DNA from: Cerrena zonata
Lineage: Eukaryota; Basidiomycota; Agaricomycetes; Polyporales; Cerrenaceae
Assembly (NCBI GenBank): GCA_038087015.1
Contig: JASBNA010000137.1
Span: 1 to 41,034, forward strand
Length of the DNA stretch: 41,034 nt
Reading direction: 5' to 3'
In this document: in pieces, positions 1 to 10,800 of the stretch
Position numbering within the stretch: position 1 is the stretch's first letter
Layout of the letters: every line of letters begins with the position of its first letter
Translations under genes and position numbers: made by a program
The notes under the pieces: model-generated
What the model was told of the DNA's origin: nothing
The model's database searches: none
Seen by the model: the letters and a program-made list of their open reading frames with translations, nothing else

Positions 1-760
1 GAGTTGGTTTTATGCACGGATCCGTATGCTACCGTGCTATGATTGCTCACTTCCGCGGTCTTGGGTACTGCCTCACAGAAGATTTCGACCTATATGGAAA
101 TCATGAGGTTAGGTAAAAGAACAAGGATGAAACCAAGGTGAAGCGAGATGCCTTTATGTCGCCGAGATTGGTGTGGAGGGTAACTGACTGAAGGCTGTTA
201 GAGTTTGTTGAATAGAGGATAGATGAAGCCGAGGAGACTGACCATGGTGGTGTAATATAAAGCTGTAACCCCGAGGTATATGGGGGATCGGCGGCGATCT
301 AGCACTTATTACCGGCCGATCAACTGGCTTGCCGATGGGGACCCTGAATACTCTGCCTCACCTATGGATTTGTTTCACAGTTCCTTCAAGTATCTTGGCG
401 AGAGTGACGTTTTCTGGGGACAGCTTAAAGGTCGATATAATCCCCGCAGAACAGTAGTACTGAGTTTGAATTTGTTTTAAGTTGTCAGGCTGGAGCGGTT
501 CGGGGTCCTAAGCCACAATACAAATTACAACGTCCCTAATATGGTAACCGGTAGGCGAGGTCAGCTTAAAAGCATGGTGGTGATCAGTGGCGTTGTGGGG
601 TCAAGCGGTGTGTTTTGTGCAGGATGTTGATGATGGAACGGGGAGGACGGAGGGCGGAGATGGGAAATCAAGAAATAAGGAATGACAGACAGCGCATCCG
701 GCCACGGCGAGATTCCAGGCAGGCGGTGACAGCGCCATCACTGGACAGTCACCTTCTATG
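1..760. other. Intergenic, no gene supported
   Basis: I see no convincing coding region here. The only open frames are short and lack recognisable domains or a clean splice chain. The 3' part leads into the promoter of the G-alpha gene. A neighbouring gene could end just outside the left edge. Confidence 0.5.
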
Positions 761-856
761 TCTCTATATATTACTCAACCACTCACGAGCCCGATATATC
801 TTTCCCTCTCTCTTCCACATCCCAACTAACTTAATCCTTCCCGCCGAGCAGCAGCC
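761..856 (+). promoter_or_regulatory. Probable core promoter and 5' leader of the G-alpha gene
   Basis: A TATA-like stretch (tctatatatt) lies about 90 bp before the ATG at 857. It is followed by a C/T-rich leader (tttccctctctcttccac), a common arrangement in basidiomycete promoters. The transcription start is inferred, not visible. Confidence 0.4.
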
Positions 857-3282
857 ATGATTCGTACTGCTAAACCGCCCTCTATTCACAGTCTCGACGA
901 CCCTCTCTCTGCCATCCTCCGTCCTTCGCCCACAGAGTCTGAGCAGGACCGCCGAGAACGACTCAGAAGAGAGGCAGATGCAAAGAAGATCAGCGACCGC
1001 ATTGACGAAGAACTCAACCTCGAGAAAGAACGATACAAGAAAAAGAAACAGGATGTAAAGGTATGCCTCCTCGTCGTACCGTTTATCGCGGCGTGTGTCC
1101 TAAGCTAATTGCTATCTAGCTCTTATTGCTTGGCCAAGCTGAATCCGGAAAGTCAACCCTCCAAAAGCAGTTCCAGCTTCTCTACAGCCCAAACTCACTC
1201 GAAGAGGAACGCATCTCATGGCGGCCTGTGATTTACCACAACATCGCCCGTCCCGTCCGCAGGATCCTTGATGCACTGGACGCGTACTCGGACTTGCTAG
1301 ACGACGACGCTGATGACTTCTCCATGGACATTGACTCTAAATTTGGTACTCCCGATACCGCCGCTCGACTGGGAGCCCCCAGCCCTGGTTTTAGTAATAG
1401 CAACGATCCCTCGGACCAAACTCCCTCGGTTCTCGCACCATCCGTCAGATCAGACTACGAGGTGCAACTAGGGCATCTTCGAGACCGCCTATCCCCCTTA
1501 CTAGATGCAGAGGCAGAATTAGCTGAACGGCTATCCGGTGGTATCGATGTCTCTGGCTCGGGAAAGGGCAATGTTTTCGTAAGGTCTGGATGGCAGGCAC
1601 GATCACTTCTTGGCAAAGGCCGTGGCGACGACACTGGCGGTCGACGCAGTGTTTCTTCGGCGACCAGAGGAGATCCGACTCATGACCTCCTGTGTGAACA
1701 CGTTGCGAGTGTATTGGCGTCCTGTAAAGATGACATCAGAGAACTCTGGGAACACCCAGCAGTACGCCGACTGCGGGACCGTCGGAAGCTTAGGCTGGAG
1801 GAATGGGCTGAATTGTTAGCTAATTTGCCATTTTGTCCCCGGAAGAAGACCAAACTGACTTTTCTTCTCAGTTTCCTAGACAATATCATACGAGTCTCTT
1901 CGACAGGATATGTACCCACCATGGGTAAGTCTGATTAGATCCAATCTCTTGTCTACATGCCCAAAATTCCTACGGACAATTTTCAATGACTAATGACCCC
2001 TACTCTCCGGTTCTACTAGACGACATTCTCCACGCTCGCATCCAAACCATGGGTGTTGCAGAGCATATCTTTGATATGTCTGTCCACGGTCGGACGGTGA
2101 CATGGCACCTCTATGATGTGGGTGGTGCACGAGGACAACGGCACACTTGGATTCCATACTTTGATGATGCGTAAGTGTCTCACAAACTACTTTGGACTTC
2201 TTGTGGAATTTCGACACTACAAATACCTCGGCTTTAGTACTGCTTGTCGGAGTTGCGTGAATGATGGCTGATATACGGGATTTGTTGCTTTCTTTAGGAA
2301 CGCTATCATCTTTCTGGCACCTGTCAGTGCATATGATCAGGTCAGTGTCTTGTCGCTTATTACGAAGATCTATGCAATCTGTCACTGTACACTTTTTGAG
2401 ATGTCTATTGGTCCACTTGGCCATGATTCATTGCGGATCGGGCCTCGCCTAGTAGCAATTTACGCTTAAACGTCAATCTCCCTGTCGAAGAAAGACGATT
2501 GCTGACTATTTTGTACTAGTATCTTGACGAAGATCCTCGGACGAACCGGATCGACGACTCGCTACAACTGTTCACGGCAATTTGTTCAAATTCATTGTTG
2601 AAGAAGGTTCATCTTGTCCTGTTCCTCAGTACGTGTTACTGTCTCTTTTGAGCTATATCGGTGCACCTTGCGCCCGATTCATGTCTCGGACCTGATGTCA
2701 ACTGTAGACGGTTGATGCTGATGATTTATTGTAGACAAGACTGATGTCCTGCAAAACAAGTTGGACAGAGCTATCAAGGTCAAGAAGTAGTACGTATCAC
2801 CGTTTTCCAAGTCATTCAATTCTGCCGCCGCCATCATTCATTCCCTTTCATCCCCGTCTCTGCGGATTTTCTTCCCTGCATCATATTTCCCACCTTCATG
2901 GGCCTTGTTCCATGTTGTCTTCTCTGTTTCATGTTCCGTGTCTCATTGACTGCTGTGAGCTAACATTCATTCTTTTTGTCCTTCTATTTTCCCAGCATCA
3001 CTTCGTATGGTGACCGTCCGATGGAGTTCGAAGCTGTTGTGAATTACTTCAAGCAACACTTCACACAGGTGCATAAGAGGAATAATGAAAACAAACGAGT
3101 GCTTTATACACATCTGACGAGTGTCGTCGTAAGTCTATCCCATCATCATCTTCCTCTTCTTTCTTTCTTGATTCTCACAATTTTACCGATTCTTACAGGA
3201 CACTAAGGCGACGAAGAGTATCATCATGAACGTCTCTGATTCCATCTTCCGCAAATACCTCGCCGACGCGGCTCTAGTCTGA
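857..3282 (+). CDS. Atypical G-protein alpha subunit (lineage-expanded basidiomycete class), 527 aa
   Basis: Eight exons: 857-1060, 1120-1924, 2020-2170, 2298-2340, 2520-2628, 2735-2789, 2996-3128, 3199-3282; all introns are GT-AG and phases join exactly. The protein should bind GTP and relay receptor signals at the membrane. G1/P-loop is GQAESGKST near residues 73-81, after a charged N-terminal helix. A long helical-domain region with a low-complexity insert runs to about residue 330. Switch I is ARIQTMGV (342-349), switch II is DVGGARGQRHTW (369-380) and G4 is NKTD (438-441). Switch II has Ala373 where canonical G-alphas have the catalytic Gln. G5 reads TSVV (497-500) instead of TCAT. The N-terminus MIRTAKPP lacks the Gly2/Cys3 lipidation signals. 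The family assignment is firm; enzymatic competence is not. Confidence 0.93.
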
Positions 3283-4221
3283 AACCTCAAACACAAGTGT
3301 ATGTTCAGACTTCTCGGTCAATTTAGTAGCAATATCCCGTATTCCCCATTATCCTCCCATCTAATCTCACACACGCAACGCAACTAAACTCGATGCACGC
3401 TCCTCCATCACGGTCCTCTCCTTCCTCTCTCTCGCACCTTTCCTGTCCTTTTCCGCCTCGCAACTTTTTCCAAATGTATAACGTTATTAGATTCGTCCTC
3501 AGATCCACTCTCCTTTTTTGGCGATTGAGTTGGTGGAAAGTCACTTTTTAACGGTGATCCGATGATGTTTTTATGATCGGTGTACCGTGCTTCGTCGTGT
3601 TGTCGTCGTTTTTTCTTTATTTTCTTTGTACTTCTTTCTTTATAGTTATCGTTACAGGCAGGACTGGACTTCCTCTGACTCGTTCTCGTCCCCATTGGTG
3701 TATTATTCCTCTCTCCTTCTCTTTTCTTAGCTCTCCTCATTTCTCCTAGCTCTGATACTTTTCAAAGTCTATCCAGTGTATATTTGCAATCTAGCAAAAC
3801 TTTCCGATCTTTTTTTGCTTGGGGTGGTCGTAGGTCGCCTGAGTGAAGTTTCCATTTGTGGTCGGACCTCCGAAAGAACCTTGTGGGTCGGTGAACCAAG
3901 TGACATGAAACGAATTACGATAAGGAACAAGGCACATACTCCCTTTTGTAGAACATTTCAATTGAAGCAGTTTGGGGAACTCCGCTTTACCGCGGCGCTG
4001 GTTTTATATCTTCCGAAACGCCATAGTATACCAGATATCTACAGTCACATCCTCGAAGACCACGTACAGCAACATATTACAGTACCATATTGTGGGCACA
4101 TACAATACCAATCAGCGAAGCAACATACATATCACGCCAAGAATCAGATCATCACGTATATGGCAGTATCACCCGAACACCTAAATCACCTATGTCACCG
4201 ATGGATCGCCGCTACCGCCGA
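3283..4221. other. Convergent intergenic region, 3' UTRs
   Basis: This stretch separates the stop of the + strand G-alpha gene from the stop of the - strand coiled-coil gene. It is rich in C/T runs (3410-3660). It has no supported gene; open frames reaching into 4222-4460 on the + strand are shadows of the coiled-coil gene. Confidence 0.5.
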
Positions 4222-6548
4222 TCACTCTGTCGTCAATGCATCGACAGCAGAATCCAACATAACCTTAGGAGCCAACAAGATCCTCTTCTCAAACGGATCA
4301 ACCGCAGTCTTGTTAGTGTTGGCAGAGGACGTCTCTCCATCATCCCCGGTGATCATCTTGGCTTTCTTTGTGATGCATTTGAGTCCCAGCTCAGTCGTGC
4401 AGAGCACTTTACCTACACCCTCACCCTTCCCTGAGTTCCCCTTCCCATTGGTCTTCCCATGAGGTCCGATAACATGTTGATCTGTAAACGCATTCACCAT
4501 CGTCACTTCCTCGAACCCAACTCCCGGGTCAGCCAAGATCACCTCGAATGACGTCGAGAGGATTTCCTCTCGTGTGACTCTCGCGAGTTTGTATACCGCC
4601 TCGGCGATCCGTCGGAGTTGGGCTCTCAATGTGGGTGAACCCAACACAGGGTCTTTGCTGGCGTTGTGGTTATGGTTATTGGGAGCGGGCGTTGCGCATC
4701 CGCAGAGTGTGAATACTGCGGCTGACCAACGTAACATGGTGGTGACGAGTTCTGAGACGGCGTATTCTTCGAGTCCGGGGTAGAGGGTACGGATTGAGCG
4801 GTGCGTGAGGGATCGCCAGCGGGAGGAGGTTGGTTGGGGTTCTAAAATAGCAGAATATAGGACAATATGATCGATCGTCAATTATGATTTGAATTGAAGA
4901 TATGGTTATCGAAATACGCACCTGCGCCTTGCATATGCGCGAACACACGAGTGAGGAGCCCATCAAGCTTCGAAGGGAATCCTACACAGAAGAGCGATAG
5001 GGATCTCGCACAACAGATTGCGACACTGGCTTGGAGAGCAAGCTGGACGAGCATAGGGTCTTGTGCATGATCCCGAGTGGCTAAGATCTTGGCAAACGCT
5101 TGTCCGAGCCATGGGACACTGTCGAGCAAGTCTTGACTGGGACCTTGCTTGGTAGGCGTCGACCTACCATCTAAAATCATGGAGTTCCGGTTTCGTCTTC
5201 CTTTACCTTTCCTACCACCTTTAGGAGAAGCTACAGGTGCTGGTGTTCGGCGTTCGAAAACACCTGATTCGGTAGCGGAAGCAGCAAAGTGAGTTATCTC
5301 GGCGTTCAAGTCTTCGACGGCTTGAAGCACTTGAGCACCAGACCATGTATCGGTCTTGGTGAGGAAGACGTCGAGGGAGCGTAGTTGAGCGCGTTGTTCA
5401 GATTCTAGTCCTAATGATGGGACGTTGAGTTTGTGTTCGTTTATAGGTGCTTGGGATTTGCTGCGACGCATGACGGGGCTCGTGCTTGCATTTCGGTCTA
5501 GGATGTTAATGTCGGTAACGGTGGATAGAGGACGTTGGGTAGAGTCGAATCGTCGACCGGAGACGCGTTCTCGCTCAACAGCACGATCCTGTTCCTTAAG
5601 ACGTTCGTGCTCGCGCTCCCTTTCTCGCTGTCTCTCCTTCTCCCGTTCGCGCTCTTTCTCTCGTTCTCTCTCCCTCTCCCTTTCACGCTCCCTCTCGCGT
5701 TCTCTTTCCCGAGATCTCTCTCGTTCACGTTCCCGTTCTTCCGCACGTTCTCGTTCGCGCGTAGCTTCCCTCTCTTTCTCTGTATTCTTCTCCTGCTCTC
5801 TCTCGGCAAGTAAACGATCTCTCTCCTTCTTTAATACTTCAATTTCGCGATCTCGAACGCGAAGTAACTCCTGTACTTCTCGAAGACTCTTCTCGAGCTG
5901 TTTACAACGTTCCGCCGGTTTCATACTGTCACCCCTCGGAGGTCTAGGAGGGCGTTTAACCTGAGGTACGATCTCGGGTATAGGCTCGGGGGGTGTTATT
6001 CTGATTTGTGGACGTGGAGGTCGAGGTGGACGGGGTGGACGAACAGTATCAGAGGAACGTACAGTGGATGCACGAGAATCTGGGCGTCGTTGTTGTTGAT
6101 TAGATGTGTATGAGGCGCGCGAAGTGCGTGTTCGGGTGGTGTATACAGAATCGGCAGCGTCACTGTTATAACTCAAAGTACTCCCAGTCTTGTGTCGAGG
6201 AATGTAATCCGGTTGGGTGTATGGTGTCGGCTCCAGCGTGAGGCCTCTGGGTTTGAAAGGTGGGGTGATGGCAGATAGAGTTGCCGAAGAAGATGCTGGT
6301 GATGATGAATCGTGATGACTTTGACGTTCACGACGTTCTGCAGTAGCGAGACGAAGGCGAAGAGCACTGCACTCTCGTGTAAGTTTTGCAATGGATTCTA
6401 CAGGAGTTATAGGGCAGTCCGATGAGTATGGGTCGATGTTAAGCTCAGGTCTGACTGGCTGAGCTACGGGTCTATGTTCGTACGGAGTTGTCCTCAGAGA
6501 GAAGAACTCGACAGATGCGTTAGATGGTATCTGTAAACGCATAGCCAT
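4222..6548 (-). CDS. Coiled-coil protein with long Arg-Glu repeat, 748 aa, function unknown
   Basis: Two exons on the minus strand: 6548-4922 and 4841-4222, joined across an 80-nt GT-AG intron (donor gtgcgt, acceptor ttttag) with the frame kept (QGA|EPQP). The start MAMRLQIPSN has no in-frame upstream alternative I can support. Domains in order: a short N-terminal coiled coil (about 50-75), a Ser/Pro/Arg-rich disordered stretch, then a heptad-like segment from about residue 210. That segment runs into an almost pure RE/RER tract ending near residue 330. A conserved-looking, mostly helical C-terminal half follows (from SLDVFLTKTD; includes LLDSVPWLGQAFAKIL and PMLVQLALQASVAICCA). I do not recognise a named family. 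The helical C-half resembles conserved hypothetical proteins of Agaricomycetes, but that is an impression. A cytoskeletal or scaffold role would be guesswork. Confidence 0.8.
5590..5800 (-). repeat. Arg-Glu coding low-complexity repeat
   Basis: Degenerate tandem 6-12 bp units made of tct/cgt/cgc/ttc triplets on the + strand encode alternating RE/RER on the minus strand. They form the charged single-helix tract of the coiled-coil protein. The tract is open in other frames too, which explains the shadow reading frames over it. Confidence 0.8.
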
Positions 6549-7834
6549 GCGAGATGATGATTAGTTATTGACGGAGAAACAACAAGGTAGGAAGATGGGT
6601 TACAGGAAGTAGTCAATCAGCCCGAGGTGAACTTTTGTATCTTCTTGTGCGAGGCCAGATGCCTGACTGCAAACGTTTGCGGGTGACTGGAGGTAAGGGG
6701 CTGTAGATGAGATGGAGTACTGGGGAGGATCAGCCAAACCTGTTCATCTCTGCGCTGCTGCCTGGTGTAGAAGATGTTTCCGTCGCGTGCTTAGGAACTA
6801 TGTAGTATCATAATGAAAGCCTTGAGGCGAACACGTGTGCCTACTTCTTTCCGACATCGTTTTTGGAACGTTGGTTGCTTGTCTGGTCATGATTTTGGAC
6901 AGTTTCGGCGTAACGATAGAGGACTCAAATGGCGTTGCTTGAAACGACGACGATACATATTCATTGAGAAGGTTGGACGTTTCAGGAATTACGATTCTAC
7001 AATGTCGATCCTCGTCGATCCTTCTCGATCTTCTCGATCGATGCAAATTATAAACTATATTGGTTTTGGTAACAGTGCACATTACAATATTGACTTCGTC
7101 GATGTCTCCGTTGCTCAGCGTTTTCAAAATACAGAGTGGGAGGAGGGGAAATATGTACGCAGTCTTCTGGCCCTGCACCCCGTACGACAAACGTCAGAGT
7201 TAGTGAGCAGGCAGCCGAGAAATGACGTTGTCCAAGTCATAGTAAACCCTCGGCTATGCTGAACAATGAAGAATTAGACAATATAAGACCCTGTTTAGAC
7301 CATGTTGACACCCGCAGCTAGACTGCAGGTTTCAATGTGTATCTGTCGAAGTGGCTTGAACCCTGGAGTAGATCCTCCGCAGCTCCTAATCTGGTCATCT
7401 TCGACGACTTGACAACGATTATCTTGAAGTTCTGAATACCAACGCTCGGAGATATGTGAGATAGGAAGAGACTAGCTTTGTGGCAGTAGCGGACTACGGT
7501 CCTATTGGAAGAATGGGGAAGAGATGAATGAACATGTGAGAAAGGCATTGTGATCTCGATCAAGGCTGGCTTGCTTCCTCCTTCCATCAACGGAACCTTT
7601 GGGCGTCCAGCAGTGGGAACTAAAGCACTATCGTCCAAAAAATGTTGCCTCGTGTTTCTCTTCTTGTACCCTAGTCTCTATTCCCCGCCATATAGGTTTG
7701 CAGCAGGCAACCTGGCCACCACACCTCCGTCTTCCTGATTCCCTTCACATCGCTTCGTTTCATACGACGCTGACGACACGACACCACCCACGCACCTGTA
7801 GCATTACCAGCGATACCGGATATTGAATTGTACG
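6549..7834. other. Divergent intergenic region without a supported gene
   Basis: This 1.3-kb region lies between the divergently transcribed coiled-coil and Hsp70-like genes. A 149-codon + frame (6813-7262) and minus frames at 6798-7190 and 7318-7638 have no recognisable domain and no splice partners. I treat the region as promoter and spacer DNA. A pyrimidine-rich leader (7680-7800) precedes the Hsp70-like ATG. Confidence 0.5.
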
Positions 7835-10800
7835 ATGAAGCCCGCGTCGGGCACCCGGAAGCCGTATGCTGGGGTTACCCGTAGCCTCGTACTTGCACTT
7901 GACATCGGTACCACATTCAGTGGTGTATCATACGCTATTCTAGAGCCAGGCGAAGTTCCCAAAATCCATGGCGTTACTAGGTATGTTGTGCGATACGTTG
8001 CAGCGAAAAAAGGAGTTTATTGTGTATTCCAGATTTCCCGGACAGGAACATGTTGCTGGCAACACCAAGATACCCTCCATCATGTATTATAATCAACATG
8101 GCAAGATGATGGCTGCCGGTGCTGAAGCAGATGGCGCATCTGTTCTCGCACAAGCAGAAGACGAAGGTTGGATGAAGCTCGAACTGTAAGTACTACTAAA
8201 TCACCGATAGATGGCTCCACACTTCGTGAGGAGGTACGATACTGGGAGTTACAACTTGTGAATCTCCGTCGTGAGACGCTTCAGACAATTATTCTAAAGT
8301 TCTTTCCTACGAGATGTGCGAGAACTATGAGAATATCTTGGTTCTGACTTCTTGCTTGTTTAGATTCAAACTTCGTCTTCGCCCCAAAACTATGACACTC
8401 AAAATGAACGGCATGCACCTCTCCCCACTCCCAAGAGGAAAATCCGCTGTTGACGTATTCGGAGACTTCCTCTCTTATCTCTTTCGCTGTACCAGAAACT
8501 TCATCATCGACACCCACGCAAATGGCCACGCTCTATGGGCCGCAGTCGAGCACGATCTTCAATTCGTTCTGAGTCATCCGAACGGGTGGGAAGGTGCTCA
8601 GCAAACGAAGATGAGAAGAGCTGCTGTACAGGGTCAACTGATAGAGGATACTGATGAAGGCAAGGCAAGGATTAGGTTTGTTACCGAAGGAGAAGCTAGT
8701 TTGCACGCATGTGTCTTGAACGGATTGGCTGCAGATGTCCTTTCGGTAAGTTTGAAGATTGAGATGACACGTAAGATGAGATTTTAAGTTCATTTTCATC
8801 TAGAATCCAACCGGTCATGGCTTCATTGTCGCGGACGCTGGAGGAGGAACTCTCGATATCAGCTCATACGCCATTCGGGGCACCCAACCTCTTGTGATTG
8901 AAGAAATTGCACCACCAGACTGTTCGTGATTGATCTTTTTCACCCACGTTTGTTCTACTCACAATGACGTGTAGGTGTATTCGCTGGATCCGTTTTCGTT
9001 AGTCGAAGGGCACGTGCGTTCTTCGAAGGTAAACAATAACTTCCTGCCTCACTGTGTATCGGACTGATTTGCTCAACTATCACTTGTTGACTAGGTAAAC
9101 TGAAGAATTCGAAGTACGGCTCACCAGACTCTCTCGACCACATTACGAAACGATTCGACGAGACCACCAAGCGACTTTTCCGTGATGATAAGGAACTGCA
9201 GTTTGTCCCTTTCGGTTCTCCTTTGGATAAGGACCCCAATGTAGGCGTTCGTAATGGACAACTCAAGTTGACTGGGTAAGTTAAGGATACGAATATTCAT
9301 TCGCATCATCTAACATCGGGATTTCTTAAGATTGGAAGTAGCCAAGCTCTTCGAGCCGTCGATTCAGGCTGCCATAGCATCAATACGGAACCAAATTGAT
9401 ACTTCCGGTGGAGTTATCAAAGTATGTACTATACTGTATTTTCTCTATTATCGTTACTCAAAAAGCAACAGTCGGTATGGCTTGTCGGAGGGTTTGCGGC
9501 TAGTCCCTGGCTATTCTCTCAACTTCAAGAACAGCTCGCTCCTTTGGGAGTAGTAGTCAGCCGACCCGATAATCAAACGTATGTCCCCCCTTAGAGTTGG
9601 CTGGTTTTCATCTAATCCAAAAACTCAGGTCGAAGGCCGTCGCTGACGGTGCCATTGGGTTCTACTGTGACCACCACGTTTCCGCCCGTGTGTCCAAATT
9701 CATGTACGGTGTCGAATACTTGCGAGAATTCGATGCCAACGACCAAGAACACGTGGAGAGGAAGCATCGTCTATTCGAGTTACCTTCCGGTCCAAAGTTG
9801 TTGCCAGACGCGTTCGATTGTATCTTGTCAAGAGGCGTCAAGGTTAAGGAATCGACAGTCTTTAGTCGCAAATACTGCACTGAAGTCACCAACCTTACAA
9901 CACTTTCCGTTTTCGAAGTTGAAATATGGTGTTTCCGTGGTGGTGACATTGTTCCGAAATGGATTATCCGCAATGCTGGTACGTGCTAGGTACTTTCTGT
10001 GATAGGATTGACCTTAATTATACTGGACGTTCAGATAATTTCTCGACCTTGTGCTACGTTCGTGCCGATCTATCGCCACTAGCTAGTAGTGCTCAGCCAA
10101 AGGATGGAAGGAACGGCAAGAAATATTGGACTATCGTATTCAGTATTGAAATCCACTTCGGTTTGACCGAATTCAGAGCCAGAATCAAATGGCAAGATAA
10201 CGGTAGAACTCGATAGTAAGCCTCTTTTTCAGTAGCGTCATAACGATTCGTACTGACAGACACAATAGTGGACCTGCTTCGATCGTTTACAACGAAAGCG
10301 GTCACCGTGCAGAAGAGGACGAACCTGACATCCTTCCCGACGACGATCCTGTTACCTATGCACACCCACACGCCGACCGACACCGTTCGCATACTTCTTC
10401 TCGCGCATCGACTTCTAAACCTGCCACTCCTCCCGCATATCCGTCATCTCGTGGCGACCTCTCTAGCTCACGAAGACAGAGCATCGACTCCAACCGTGAA
10501 TACGATCGTGACCCCAGTCGTATCTATGACATGCGAGAGCGCAAGGTTTCTCAGACTTCCATATCAGACAACTGGAGACGGGAGCGAGAAAGACCCGTGT
10601 TGGATAAAGGCAAAGCTCGAGAAGTCATATCGGACGCGCCTAGTAGGCTTAGTGAAAGAGATCGGGCGGTCAACCTGTCGACAGATAGCAGAGCCTCTGG
10701 GAAGAGTAATGCTACTGCACGTCTTGGAGATCAACTCAATTCCATCTGGGGGTCGTCGAACTCTGCTGTTCCGAGCAAACAACCTACACCCTCTGGATCG

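Noticed and set aside
5425..5964. Plus-strand frame of 179 codons rich in Ser/Arg
   Set aside because: Antisense of the Arg-Glu tract (RE read backwards gives SRS). It has no own domain or splice sites.
7318..7640. Weak similarity between 7400-7470 and the Hsp70 intron 2 region at 8280-8340
   Set aside because: The match is short and gapped; it does not rise above chance by eye.
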